Assembly (NCBI GenBank): GCA_907163375.1
Contig: CAJQUW010001979.1
Span: 248,001-312,000, forward strand
Length of the DNA stretch: 64,000 nucleotides
DNA from: Prostheceraeus crozeri
Lineage: Eukaryota; Platyhelminthes; Polycladida; Euryleptidae
Reading direction: 5' to 3'
Shown here: in pieces, positions 20,891 through 35,400 of the stretch
How positions within the stretch are numbered: the stretch's first letter is position 1
Layout: the number at the start of each line of letters is the position of its first letter
Notes under the pieces: model-generated
Databases searched by the model: none
The model's input: the letters and a program-made list of their open reading frames with translations, nothing else
What the model was told of the DNA's origin: nothing
Program-made: the position numbers and the translations under genes

Positions 20891-22571
20891 GGCGATTGAT
20901 AAAACGCAGCCAGAGATAAAAAAGCAAAAGTTATAAAAGATTGCCATAGTCATAAATCCCGAAAAAAAATCCCGATTTTTTGACGTTTCTTCTAACGACT
21001 CTTACCCCCAAGACCATCCATCATCATAATCGTGCACCAAAAAAACCCTACAATAAAAAAGCCAAATTTTGAGAAAAAGAAAAAATATCACTAAAAAAGA
21101 AAAGTGTGAATTACAACTCGAGTCACACAGCCTCCATTTCTGCACCGATCTTGCTCGTTCATGGCTCATTATGATCCGCATCGCATTGCCAAGCCCCCAT
21201 CAGTAGTGGGAAATTTCAAAATTAATTTCTTGTCTCCCCCAATGCGCCCTAAATTTAGCCTATGTAAAAAAATATCGCATTTCAGATGAATGAGTTACAA
21301 CCCGAGTCACACAGCCTCCATTTCTGCACCGATTTCGCTCGTTCATGGCTCATTATGATCCGCATCGCATTGCCAAGCCCCCATCAGTAGTGGGAAATTT
21401 CAAAATTAATTTCTTGTCTCCCCCCAAAGCGCCCTAAATTCAGCCTATGTAAAAAATATCGCATTTCAGATGAATGAGTTACAACCCGAGTCACACAACC
21501 TTCATTTCTACACCGATCTTGATCGTTCATGGCTCATTCTGACCGCAAGGGCAATGCCAAGGCCCATCAGTTGAAAGAAATTTCACAATTACTTTCTTGG
21601 CGCCCAAGAGCGCCACGTTTGAAAAACACCTGAAATCCAAGGTTGTGCGTACAATTTGAAATATTTGCGAATATCCAGTTACAACCCGAGTCAGCAGGCC
21701 TTGGCATTGCTTCTCCGGCCGCAATCAATCATGAACGAGCGAGATCGGTGAAGGCACATGTGACTCGCGGGTTGTAGCTACCTCATTCGGCTGAAAATTA
21801 GCGATGTTTCTGTATATAGGATGGATTTGGGGCGCTAAGAAAGGCATTTTGAAATTTCTCACTACTGATGGGGCCTTGGCATTAACTCCGGTCACAATGA
21901 GCCATCATGGAGCGAGATCGGTGTAGAAATGGAGACTGTGTGACTCGGGTTGTAACTGGATATTCGCAAATATTTCAAATTGTACGCACAACCTTGGATT
22001 TCAGGTGTTTTCAAACGTGGCGCTCTTGGGCGCCAAGAAAGTAATTGTGAAATTTCTTTCTACTGATGGGGCCTTGGCATTGCCCTTGCGGTCACAATGA
22101 GCCATGAACGATCAAGATCGGTGTAGAAATGAAGGTTGTGTGACTCGGGTTGTAACTCATTCATCTGAAATGCGATATTTTTTACATAGGCTGAATTTAG
22201 GGCACTCTGGTGCGCCAAGAAATTAATTTTGAAATTTCCCACTACTGATGAGGGCTTGGCAATGCGATGCGGATCATAATGAGCCATGAATGAGCAAGAT
22301 CGGTGCAGAAATGGAGGCTGTGTGACTCGAGTTGTAATTCACACTTCTTTTTTAGTGATATTTTTTTCTTTTTCTCAAAATTTGGCTTTTTTATTGTAGG
22401 GTTTTTTTGGTGCACGATTATGATGATGGATGGTCTTGAGGGGTAAGAGTCGTTAGAAAAAACGTTGTCAAAAAAATCGGCTGAAAATTCTCATTTTTTT
22501 CGGGATTTATGGCTATGGCAATCTTTTATAACTTTTGCTGTTTTAACTCTGGCTGTGTTTTATCAATCGCC
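20891..22571. mobile_element. Foldback transposable element, 1681 bp
   Basis: It is flanked by a perfect 8-bp duplication TGCTCATC (20883-20890 and 22572-22579). The termini are inverted (GGCGATTGATAAAAC and GTTTTATCAATCGCC), and the arms extend about 800 bp each. In the left arm a subrepeat of about 184 bp recurs, with AGTCACAC at 21121, 21305 and 21489. The right arm carries four inverted counterparts. A short centre near 21690-21760 separates the arms. There is no transposase, so movement would need a partner element. The structure matches foldback elements such as the sea urchin TU type. The superfamily is uncertain; hAT, P and Merlin also leave 8-bp duplications. Confidence 0.85.
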
Positions 22572-23171
22572 TGCTCATCCAATATCAGATCATCAGCATA
22601 TAGTTTACATCTTTGAACATCAACACAACTCCCTGGTCTATTTGTGCTGTGTATAGCAGTCAGCTATTCCTGACCGATAATTTTGCGGTCTGTTAAGGAG
22701 CTAATGACTACGTCATCGAAAAAGTCGCATGCATGAAATTATGGTTCTTGAAAATTCAGCGAGTTTTCATGAAATCCGGATAAAAATGTGATCATCAATA
22801 AATCGAAATTTTGAAGAAAATCAAAAGTCTGGTCGGAAGAATACAGGACATTCAAATGCTCAGTTTTGATCAACTGTAGTTGATTGCTTCCTTTTGGTGC
22901 AACAGCTAAAAACACAATAATGATGTACAGTATTTCGTCGTGAAGAAAAAAAGACCTTTTAGGCTATGAGAAATGTGCATCAGTCAGAAGACATATTTTG
23001 AATTGAGTTGGAAAGAACCAATATTGAAATAAGATATTGATTTTATTTTCGTTATTTTCTACAATTAATTTCTGTCAACATCCGTTGACTATCTTCAGGT
23101 ATAAAAAGAAGGAAATTGACAGGTTCAGTCTGAAATTCAAAATTCACACCGACGTCTATGTACAAAAGTCT

Positions 23172-23600
23172 ACACTAGGTGACATGCCACGCTCAATTAC
23201 GCGTAGCTACGCGTATGACTCTAAACATCCATGGCTATGCGTGATATTGCTGCAACATCTGTTGGCAGTTCTGTTATAAAGGATGCGTCTCATGTGTCTG
23301 CATGTATCAGAGGCTAAACAATGTGATAGGACCTTAATTTCATGTTCAGGGAAGACGGAACATGCTTAGCGGTTCATCCGTGGTTCAAGCGGCAGTGCAG
23401 ACAACCGTAGACGACGCGCAAACTATAAACGCTTGCCCGCGCGTATTCATAAACATTTCCCATGTTTTAACAGCATCAGATCAAGTGATTTCTGACTCTT
23501 AGTGCAGCGCGTATGTACGCGGGTAGAAGAATGATCCCCCACGGATGTTGGGGGTGTTCCGTAATTACGCGTGAATCACACGTGGCATGTCACCTAGTGT
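23172..23600. mobile_element. MITE with 20-bp inverted ends starting (A)CACTA
   Basis: Perfect 20-bp terminal inverted repeat ACACTAGGTGACATGCCACG at 23172-23191, mirrored at 23581-23600. Inside the ends, TTACGCGT occurs on both sides. The CACTA start recalls the CACTA/EnSpm superfamily, but I see no 3-bp target duplication, so the class is open. 429 bp, no coding capacity. Confidence 0.7.
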
Positions 23601-25567
23601 GCATTACTATCATAAGCGAGGTTCAATTAATTCAAAATGTCATTACTAGTGAATCCGCGGATCATGAGAAACCGTTAGCAGAAACGGTTGAAACATTCGT
23701 CGTGATGACTGCACAATCAATTAACAAGCGATTGAGTTCTTGCTGAATGTGAATCACATGACATCAATCTTCGCTTAATCGTGCGTGAAAGATGAAGAAT
23801 GTAAGGCGTCATAAACAAATGCCCTTCGAATGTGTAAGCGAAATCAATTTAACTTAGGAAGTTGGATAAGCTGAATATGGTTAGACAGTTAGATAAACAG
23901 ACGAACTTAGAAAAATACTGAAATTCGAGTAATAAGTTTAACAAATCAGTAAAAAATATAAATTGAACTAAACATGTTTACAATCATATTTCTTGTGCCT
24001 TAGAGACCTAAATTAACAGCTGGAACAGTATTCGTTATCAGGGGAGCTGCAACTAGGCTAGTCCGGGACATTTTGGATCACACCATGTATGTTCGGGAGG
24101 TCTGCTTTCTGCGTTGAGGGAGGCATGAAGCTGTGGTGAAAAAATGTGCACCTCAGACTGCTAATTCCATTATCAGATAATGAATCTTTTAAAGAAAGCA
24201 ATTGAAAAGCCTGGGATTATATTTTTGGACGTCCATGTAAAACCTAAGAAACACAAACTCAATAGGCATGCTGATTTCATTCTGCAATGATGATAAAATA
24301 GTGGACAACATGGATTCTGTCTCGTTTTAATTTTTGTGTATCTCAGCGGCAGGTTTACAAAATGACAAAATGGCTGTTTATGCGCAATTTTTTTGGAAAC
24401 TCTTGACTATGGTCCTATCAAAATACTTAAACAGGAGTTCTATCAAATTTATAGGATTCTACAAGGACAAGATGGCTTTTGTGTAAATCGAGTTGATGTG
24501 CCCATAATTTGAATACGAACTTAATGTGCATACGAATCATGGAATACGAACTAGGCCCTCCATGGATTGCATGTAATTGAGTGAGCATGCATATTCCATG
24601 TGAAAGCAAAAGTAGAATATCACAAACATCAGTTATCTATTACATTACATGACATGGATTTCAAAACCATAACAAAGGTATTAAATATACAAATGACATG
24701 TACTTATCAAAATCAGATCGATTGTACATGTTTTCAGCATTCAAAATAAATAACCTCATGCTTAGTTGAGCATTAACAAAACGAATTGATTCATTCGAAA
24801 TATCAACACAATTACTGGAATGAATGGGTGATTAGCAATTCATTTTTCCAAAATAAAACGAATTTCATATTTCAAATAAGAAACTACACTATCAGTATAA
24901 TGTACATGTACATATTAAAAACTTGAAAAAATCATCCACAGCTGCATATGCTCTCTATAAATAAAATACATAACTCATACTCGATCAAAATTTAACATTT
25001 GATATTTTCATGCGATGACTTCAGACATTTTCTATACAGAGATTCATGGGCAACTCATGACTCCGGGATTTCATTAGTTTGCGATAAGGATCATTCAAAA
25101 TGAGAACTTATTCAAAGCACATACAAAATTGGAGACTGAGTTAAGTAAATGGCAGGTGGGATATGAACCAAATGCTTTTTCAATTAAATTCAACATTCAC
25201 ATAAAACATTCGAAGTGTCCATTAGAATATGGACAATGTCGTTCAGTGAACAAGCTGTATATCATGGAAATGAGCATCAAAGGTTTAAATACTCTTTCTC
25301 AGTGGCTGGAAAATCTAAGTAATATCAATAATTTATGGTCAGTAAAGAACCGACAAACAAATGATATGACAATGTTCATCTGATTCATTATGTATCTGAA
25401 CAATTACAATATCAATCATCAATCTGATTGGCAACAATTGCTAGAATAATACTGATCCTTGTTAAAACGGCGATAACCAGATACAAAGAGACCACAAAAA
25501 CAAATAGTCAAATAGAGATGAATGATCGAACATAATGCCAAATGATTGATTCTAAAAATGTTTGACA
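23601..25567. other. Intergenic region and probable 3' UTR of the minus-strand gene
   Basis: AT-rich; no repeat family or coding frame was recognised. The part nearest 25567 probably belongs to the 3' UTR of the minus-strand gene. No poly(A) signal for it could be chosen with confidence. Confidence 0.35.
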
Positions 25568-26456
25568 TCATACAATATTTACTCTCCCTTTCACATTTAC
25601 TGGTTGATAACCGTACTCATCCACATCTGGCTCACTATCAATTATCTGAGGCTGGCGCGAAGATCGATCCATACCAGGAGGTCTTTCAGGGAGTGCAGGA
25701 GGTTGAACATATTCATTCCTAGTCGCAACATGAAAGCGTCGAGCTCCGCGTGGAGTCTCGCCGTCACTGGACACAGACGACATTCCGTCGTCCATGCTTT
25801 CATAGACGCTTTCACAATCACTATCACCTTTTTGTCGATCCTTACTGTCTACTGAATGATCGTCTCGGCAGTAGTAGTGATTACTTTGTAAAGCTTGTGA
25901 GCGGCGTGGATCCATCGATGGGCCATCAAAGTGATCAAGACCCATTCGCGATGAACGAGTTTCGTCATAAACTTGATACTCAGTTGATGATTTTGGCTTC
26001 GGATGGAAACTGTTTAACTTGCTTGACGTATTCCGTCTCCCAGTTCCCGTTGCACCCATACTTGACGCAGATGGCCGTCTATTTGGCTCTAGATATGTTT
26101 CAACACTCGGTGACCAAGCATGTCCATTTTCATTATATAAGAGAGCAGTCTCATCTGAGTATCCCAACTGAGACGGATGTGGTAATGGATGGACTGGCTT
26201 CTTCTTATTTCTTCTATACGATGGAAATGCAAGGGATCCTAAAGTAGACGATGCAGCGAGGGATGAGCGATTGTTATTCGAATGGATGGAACTTGAGTCT
26301 AGACCGGTTGAAGAAGGTGGAACACGATATCGCACCGCCATTGTCGAATCATCCATGCTTCCTACCAAATGTGATTGCGTTCGTGTAAGTCCTGTTTTAC
26401 CGAAGAATACTCCATCAAAACAATTACAACACCAATGTCCGCATAAGCATTTTCTT
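25568..26456 (-). CDS. Exon: cytoplasmic tail and stop
   Basis: The acceptor TTCTATTGCAG ends at 26457; the frame is open for 295 residues to the stop at 25570-25568. It begins RKCLCGHWCCNC, a Cys cluster next to the membrane that could be palmitoylated. The middle is Ser-rich and of low complexity, with charged and Tyr-containing patches (LGYSDETALLYNENG, YQVYDETRSS, CESVYESMDDG). Near the end PPALPERPP fits a class II SH3 ligand (PxxPxR), preceded by EYVQ and followed by DEYGYQPV. The C-terminus is VNIV. No kinase or phosphatase domain. The antisense frame at 25750-26247 is a shadow. Confidence 0.82.
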
Positions 26457-29400
26457 CTGCAATAGAAAATACAAAAAAATGAATTATAATAGAAGATTTC
26501 GTTCTTTTGGAAAAATGCAACATGTAGTACTTATGTTTTACGTTAATAGAACAAGATATTGAGCCTTAATGTATAAATGCTCAATTACTCACTATCAAAT
26601 ACAAGTACATCCAAACAATTTATGAGCAAAGAGATAAAAACACGCTTAAAACTAGCCATGATTTTTAAATCCTAGCAATTACCCAATCAAACAAGTGCCT
26701 ACAAATTTCAGAGCTGCAACCGCATAAAACTCGCTCCGTTTAATTTGAGCTGTTCATTAATTGAATTGTAGTTCTTTCATGCCACTTGATCACGACTGTC
26801 ATGCGTTTGGAGCTGTTGCAGTCCATGGCAGTAGTAATGAATTTATTTTCAACGACTTTTTAATAAATATAATGGCGCCTGGAAAAAAAATTATAACCAG
26901 TTCTCTTGCATTTGCTTTATCTCCTTTTAGTTTCTAACCTGAATCAGTTTCAGAAGTTACATTGCGAAAATTGCACTGTCACAATTATTTCAAAAATATT
27001 GCAGTGTCGAAGTGGGTGTTTGCAACATGTCTTTTTGAAGTCGTGCGCGATAACAGATTTTACTTGTCATCACATACCATTAACTGTGCTCAATAAATTA
27101 CAGTCGCTTTTCAATGCAACAAAAATAGCTTATGCGTAATCACAAGGCAAGTCAAGAGGGTCAGTTTTAGTCTGAGTATCATTTAAGAGATGGTGCCATT
27201 GCAAATTGCATTATTACAATGACAACTCCTTTCAAATTAGTTTCGATTTGATATAACTATAGAAAAAGATGGAACCAAAAAATAAATGAGCGATAACTGA
27301 TAACAAATAATAGAACATCATGGAGTATCCGAAAAATGACATAAAAAACGAGTGGTGGAGATGCTCTGCAGAAAATTCGCTAGCCATTCAAAATTGTGAT
27401 TTATTTGCTCCATATCAAACGATAGAATGCCGTGTTCCTAGAATATAATGTGCTCAACAATCAATTAATCAGTACAACATCGCCCGTGAGCAATAATTGC
27501 TCACATGCCACTGCATCTTGATGTCTAGCTCAAAGTCATATGGGATGTACGGCACAGGACTCATCGGTTCGCAAGTTCATTTCGAGGACACATGGACCAA
27601 TCCGAACCCACAAAAAGAAGAGGATTATTCGGTTTGGAACACTGATACTCAACGGATTAGGAAAGACAGTTTGTTTTCAAGGTTGTGACCGAAGTGAATT
27701 CGTTCTATATTTAAGAATAATAATCACCTGATGGGCTTCGACAGCACAGAGCATGAAGTCTCAAAGGATTGCATCAGTTTGTTTTGAGACTGGAGACAAA
27801 CCGCTATAGCCTTGACAGCGTTCTCTTTCTTCTTGAAACGTTCACTACTATTGGCGTCGATTCAAGCAATGATACACAGTCATCTAATTGTTTTCCCAAG
27901 GTAAAATGCCAATCTGCCAAAATAGCAAGCGCAAAAATATTCGCCATTTAATTACTTTATAACTTCATTGATTTTTTACTCATCTCTGTAACCCCCCAAG
28001 GCACAAGGTCATGCTAGCAAGCTAGGGTTGGGACCAGGGTTGCCACTTCATAAAGAAAAAGTAAAGAATTAATGACTAGAGACAGACTTAAAGCTTTCGC
28101 AAACCTTACGATGAACCCTAACGGCATCACGAAAATAAGGTCACCAACTTAAGATATGGCTTACATCGAAGCCCAAAATTGAAAAACATCGTTCGTTACG
28201 AGTGTGTTGTATTTGTTGGTTAGTTGGAATTTATTCCTTTTTCACATTCAATTCATGCGCGCATTTCCTAAGGCATGACGGCGATGTATTGCCCATTTTC
28301 TCCAACATCAAAACGCACAGAAGCACGAAATTCGGAATGATTCTTACCGCACTGCTACAGTACATGAATGTTTAAGAAGCAATTGGTAAATTTCGACTAT
28401 CATTCACTTGGAACTTAGACGACAGACACTATGGACAGAAGTTAAAATCATTTATTCAGCGATGGACTTGCATGAAATCCATGCAATTTCGTTCCCGCTA
28501 GACCGCAGAGTTTTACTTGCAATAGAAACGTTTCCTTACTTTTCTCCCGCTGATCCGTAGTACACTGTATAAAAATATTCACACTTCTTTGGTGATCTAT
28601 TTTAAAGTCAAAAAAACGATTTATTTTTAAATGGATATAAAACATGTTTGTTTTAGTGATAGAAATTCGTTACAAGTTCAGATATTAAGCATATGTCTTC
28701 AATTTGACGAAGGAATCGTTCAAATTATGTATTGCTTAGGTAGATCTCAAAAATTATTATTATTTTATCCTGCATGTAAATATTTACCCGAAATCAGTCC
28801 AAAGAAGACCGAAATATTCCCATTGATAGAGTTTCCGATAGTTATAAGACAAAAACGAAAGTTATTAAATATCACTCTAAACATGAAACTGAACTGTCAG
28901 AATGCATAAGAAAGGTATTTCATAATAAACGAATTGAATGTTAACCTTCAACTTGACCACCGTCCAACTGAATGCACTCATTGCATCCCTCAACGAAAGA
29001 CTCGTACGATGACTGAAACATTGTTGGGTTGAAAGTCCCCAGCTCATCTTCGATTCTTGTTCTCAATTGTTCCACGGTTCTTGGAGCCTGTTTGTAAACT
29101 TTATCTCACAGAGCTCCCCATAAAAAGAAATCACAAACAGTGAGGTCCGGTGATCTTGGTGGCCATCGAACTGCTCCCTGTCTCCCGATCCACCTGTTTG
29201 GAAGATGCTCATCCAACAAAGACCGAGCGGTGAGACTGAAATGAGGCGGAGCTCCATCTTGTTGATAAAGTTTGTTGCGATTCTATCTTCTTCGAAAGTA
29301 AGGGATCACCTTTTCGCGAAGTACTGTGCAGTAGCGGTCACTATTCATAGTCTCAGAGCTGATGTCGTAAGCCAAGACGCCGAACGGACCAACCATGCAC

Positions 29401-32400
29401 CATACCGTGACCAAGTGTCGGTCTTGCAGCTTTTCAATCTGCATGTGTGGGTTTTCAGTTGCCCAGAAGTGAAGATTATGAAGATTCACTATGCCGTTGA
29501 CGTGAAGAACCGCTTCGTCGGAAAATATGATGTTCTTATAAAAGTCACTGTCACTCTCTTGATTACGACGTAACCATTGGCAAAATTCTAATCTTCTTTC
29601 ACAGTCATCTTTGGATAAAGCTTGCACTTTTGTTGCCTTAAATGGATGAAGTCCATTTTTATGAAGACTGCGGACAACACTTGACTGAGAGTTACCAGTT
29701 TCCGTAGCAATCTGTCTAGTCGATGCTGTCGGTTTATCTTCCAATCGTTGATTGATTTCCTGGAAACTGTCATCACCACTCGCGGTAACGGGTCTACCAC
29801 TGCCTTCTCTCCTTTTATTGATGTCACCATATTCAAGGAAACGAGAAACCCATCGACGTATTGTGGATTCAGGAGGAGTCTCTTCATCATATTCTTTCGC
29901 GTATCGTCTTCTGGCTTCTCTGGTGTTTTCATAAGTGATAGCCCATGCAACAACCTTTGCTTTGCGTTCCATATTGATGAATGCAAATCGAGAAATGAAA
30001 TATCATATGATGAATGCAATATCATGCGTCGAGAAACAACTTACTTATTTAAATTTAGAAATGTATTATGGTGATTGATAGACAGTAAAATCATCTGTCT
30101 AATATTAGAAGTTAACACAGATATCTAACATAATTAGAAATTTTTAACAAATCTAGTTAGTACATAATTGAATTGAAGACATATGCTTAATATCTGAACT
30201 TGTAACGAATTTCTATCACTAAAACGAACATGTTTTATATCCACTTAAAAATAAATCGTTTTTTTACTCACCCTGTAGTTAACGGTAACATTCGGAGGAC
30301 GGCAACGTGCTGTTTCTAAGGGAAATTTATGGGGATAAAAATGAATTTATTCTTTAGTGCCACACTGGAATAAACGCAAAACCTTATCTTTGCTATCATG
30401 TCGCAAAGCAAGTATAAACAGTGTAACACATAATTCATAGTTCCAGCGCATTTAAAGTTGAAAATTTAGTTCAAACGCAATGAAATTTAGTCTATCAAAG
30501 TCTAATCCATCTGTTTTTACTCATATGAAATATATCATATGAAGATCGAAGACTTTTGTAAAACAAATTATCTGCTCGATAATTTATAAAAATAAATTAA
30601 CGTAATATACTGTGTGATTTATGGGACAAAAAACGGTAAGGTACTTTATTTTACAACTATAACTTAAGCTGCATTGCTCTAAAAAATAAATATATTTAAT
30701 TAAACGCAACGCTTGACTTTTAAAGAAAGTACTTCCATTCTATCATCGTGACACATTCTGTGTGATGCGAATTGGGTGTCAGAACACTGAAACACAATGA
30801 ATCATTTGGTTCCATAACTCCCAAACTCACCACTAGCAGATCTACAGTACACATTCTATATTTCTTTACTAACTGAAAAGAATGCAGATAAAACATAGGA
30901 GTTGTGAGAAAACGTCAATGAAGAATGCAGACCGTTTATAGACTTTGCAGACTATTCCAAATACAGACCAACCGGCAACCCTAGGTGGGGAACCTTCACA
31001 CACACAAATCTCGCCGGGTTAGTAATCTCAGCCTCGTTATTTCATTAAAAATTGGATTATTGTTCTATCTGAACTACCAATCAGTCGAGGTTAAACAAAG
31101 TAGAAATAAAAATTCATCATCAATCATTGACATTATGAATTAAACAACCATTATTGACGTAGTCCGTAGTAGGAGCCTCTATATTTCTGGAATAACTGTG
31201 GTTGCAGCTACACAAATTTCGCTGAATATCATTTTTGATTGATCGGAATTTTCAATTTTGATAGAATTTTGGATTGTATCTACAGAGTGTCCATAAACAC
31301 TCATCTCAACATAAAAAAATTACTAAGCATGTCCACTCATTACCAATAAGGTACAGGTGATCAGTAATTTGAGTTTCTATTGTCTCACACACATCTTCAA
31401 AATACTGTTTGTGGATTCTCGGTAAACGGAGGCATTTCCGCCTGACAGGCAACTTGACATTTATAAGCAGTAGTGAGACAAGTGGCCGACAGCCAGCTAC
31501 TCCAGACACTTCATACATTTACAAACCTGTATTCATATTTTCCTGTCACTGACCACCATGAAATTCCTCGTTGCCTTTTTTCTTAAAATATTTTTGATCA
31601 ATTCTAGCTGTAAAATATCATCGTATCTGATAATTTTTTTGTTCCTTCCCCTGCATTTCCTAATCCAGCGAATTCCTACGAAACATCAAGAGTCTGGACT
31701 ACTCTGATTCTGGCATTAAGATTTATCTACTACTCAACCTGAGATGCATGTGACAACAGCTAAGATAACGTTTACTGTTAAAGTATTGTGAAGTGGTCCC
31801 GTAGTCACTACAGCCTCTTATTCAATTCGCCGAAAATTAGTTCACAATTGCAGATGAGATCCGACGTGAAATGTCATGTCAGATACACTTGCAATTATGA
31901 ACGTGGGATCATTATTCATTGTACGAAGGAAAAATACCCCTCTCCCAAATTTTGCATATGCCCATCTTTATGTGACAGCTGTCATAAAATGTTTCCCCTC
32001 ACTTACGAAAAATCGCTGTTGTGCAAGTAACATCTGTTTTGTTTGAGTTTGACCGATATAACAAATATTCAGATGACTAGTACTTAACAAAGAATAATAG
32101 AGAAATGCACTTACGATTGTTTGCAAACTGAGTCTATGATTTGATTATTTTGACTCTGGTATGCTTTACAGGTTTGTTCTAATAAATCGGTAATACTATT
32201 TAGGTCATCATTTAATATTAATTTACGTCTTCGTGGCTGAATGGTCAAATGCTTGGCCTAGCGATCTTTTGGTCCAGTGGTCGAACCCTGAAAGTGTCAT
32301 TGTAAGGGCATCCGGGCTGGATGATCACACCGCTCCTGCTGACTATGTCACCAACGTCCAAGCCCTCAGTATGGGAGAATAGTGACGTTAAACCATCACA

Positions 32401-35400
32401 TAATCGGCAATATTATTAAATCATGACACATTTCAACATTAGATCATTAATCATTTATTATTTTAAATATTTTATTTAATCTTTCAAAACGAACAAGTCA
32501 GTTGCTCGTATGTACCTGTGAGCCTTCTGCGCACAGATCTGAGAGATCCAAACTAGAGCTTTATGGATGCCTGAGTATTAGTCTGATGCGCTGTAATGCT
32601 AAGGCAATTTTGACTCGCGTGTTCAATTGACCCTTTCCTTCTTGACTTTGTGATTTGATGACCATTTGTATTTTGCACAACAATTTCCTGTAAATATTCA
32701 GATTTGATATGCTCTGTATTCATGATAAGTCTAGTATTCTGTACATTTTATTGCTGCACAGCTTCTGGATATTAATTAATGTGCTTTTGCTGATTTTTCG
32801 TAGTTGCTTTTTTCAACATATGAAGAAGTTATTATTGCAGATGCTCTCTGTAAATTAATAATAAAATGTAATACATAATTCGTAATTCTATATCGTCCAT
32901 AAATATAAGCTAAACAACGATTGATCCATCTTGAAAGATTGTCAAATTTATGTCTGCGTACATCCAAATGAAGGTTCAGAAATTATTCACTATTTCCCAA
33001 ATTCATATACAATGAACGCAGGCGATTCATTGAGAATAAACATCACTTGTGATTTGAACTGGTGCCATGTTTCACAAATCTAACCTTCACTGGGCATTTG
33101 ATCAATAAATATATAATGTCTTAATTATAACATCTGCTTGAAAGTTGCAAAAATCATTTATCTAGACGATGTAGCAAGTGCATTCAGCAAGACGTCAACT
33201 TTTAAATACAAAGACGGTTGGAACGGTCATGACAGGAGAAAGGGTTAAATGACTAAATCGGGAAGCGTTATGCCAGTATCGTAAGAATATATTGGTAATT
33301 GACTTCTCGCTTATGAATGACAGTCATGGCGAAAATTAATTAGCTATCGTCATCATAAAAAATACTCATTTTCAATATTTGTTTCTCCCTTGAAGAAATA
33401 CCTTCGACACGAAGAATTTAAGTTTGTGGTCTAATCCATCAGTTGCAATGCTCCATTGTTAAAATGTTTTGAATAAAAGCTTTTCGAGCAACGTTGTCGC
33501 CGTAGGGGCAAACATTTGTATTACAATTAAAGAGATCTATAAATTCATTAATATTGCAGCCTTATAACGCTGACTAGAAAAAAATTTTTTGAAAGAAGCG
33601 TGGGGGGAAATGGGTTGACTAATAGTCACATGGAGAGCCGCAAGGCATCAGACATCTATATACAAAGTCTGGCTACGTCAGCACCGTCCAAGCTTTGATG
33701 ATGGGGGAGTTTTGACGTCAAAACTCCATAATTAACTTGGCATTCGTCTCACTGCTCAGTTTTTGTATTTTTGTACAATTTTGGATTTCAAGCTTTTAGG
33801 CTGAGAGAGATGTTTTTGATACATGAGAGTAGGGGGAGACAAATGGAACGGGAAATTCTCAAAGTGAATACCAGAAGATAGAATTTTTATATCTTACTGT
33901 CAGTTTCTTCTCAGATAGATAGTTCATGCTATTTGAACTTGCTTATTAAAGACATTTTTGACCAGATCTTGACTACATAAGATTATAAACGATCACCACT
34001 AGGTTTACGACTGAAAATTTATCAACATGGGATGCAAATTTGATATTGAATCACTTACAAGTGCCGAACATATAGAGGATGAGAAATTACTGATTCAGTG
34101 ACAAAGTAAAATGAAAAGACCTTTGCATTGACGTAACGACGATCAAAGAATCTCCGAACTTCCTTTTAGGTTGGTAGAAAATATAGCAAATACAGTGCGC
34201 ACAATTTTTTTACTTTTCTTTCATAAAAAAATTGAGAATTCTAATTCATTACGCACCTATTGATAATAATAAAAACTATGATGACCCTTGATTTTCGGGA
34301 CTTTCAAGTACTATATGATGCATCTAAACTAACATTTCTAATAAGAATTATAAAACAAAACTGAAAGTAATGTCATAATCAACTTACGACTTTTTACAAA
34401 TCATCAAGAGGAGAACAATGAAGACAAGGCAGACCATGAAACCCGCAATGCCACCGACAATTCCAGCAACTGCAAAAAGAGGTCATGAAAATTTCAATTA
34501 TATTAGTACAACAACTGTTTCAGAAAAAACTACATCTTCATATTAGCATGATTGATCAGATCAATTTATTTTCTAATTTTGTTAATTCAAGACTATCACT
34601 CAATTCATTTCCGTGGTTCTACATCTATTTCATGATGGTGCGTTGGATTTAACTTTGGTGTTTTTTCTGTTGTAAAAAGAAATAATTTACTTTCAAATCG
34701 ACGTGAAATATATGCAATGCATGCTAAAAGCGATGTGACTTTCAATTTGAAATTTCAGCAAGGTGTTTTGACCAAGCAGTTTTTAAACGGTCGAGTATTG
34801 GATCTTGGAATCGGATGCGTGGGTAGAAGTAATTACAACTATGATATCAGCATGAACATGATATAATATGTACTAACATTTAGTATTATCAATATTCACC
34901 TACATACAACTTCAAGGGACTTGACAAAAGCTCGATTTGTATTGATTTAATTCATGCAATTTTAAAATAGATAGAAAGAATTTTCAAAGTGAAAACATCT
35001 CTCTTGATATTGATGGTTCGAATGATGGTACACATTTCGAACAAATAAGGACAAAATTTTCGTGATCTCTGAAGTTCAAAATTATTATGTCAATCGGACT
35101 CTATCGCTGTCCGCCAAGTTATTATTTTTGATTTTATATACAAATTAGACCAATAAGCAATTCTGTGGAAATGTTTTCGCTGAGGAATCACACAACAATA
35201 ATATAGTAAATTCAATGCAAATAAGGATCTTACAAGAATAAGGATTTCATATTCTCGGGCTTTTGACAAATAATCACTGTCCAAGAATAACAAATCGGAA
35301 ATGTCGAGAAGAAATAAATTCTCACTTTTATGAATATTTACTTAATTCCTGTGGAGACATGACACAACAAAAATTATCTGACCGGTATGTATAGGAGATC

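Noticed and set aside
20883..22579. CRISPR-like direct repeats
   Set aside because: The 184-bp units are far too long and are mirrored in the second arm; this is a foldback transposon in animal DNA.
25750..26247. 165-codon plus-strand frame
   Set aside because: Antisense shadow of the cytoplasmic-tail exon, which has splice and phase support.
27486..27504. Perfect 19-bp palindrome GTGAGCAATAATTGCTCAC
   Set aside because: Short palindromes of this size are expected by chance in 64 kb of AT-rich DNA, and no neighbouring element explains it.
28631..28909. 92-codon plus-strand frame
   Set aside because: It begins inside the inverted end of the mariner-like element and is antisense to it.
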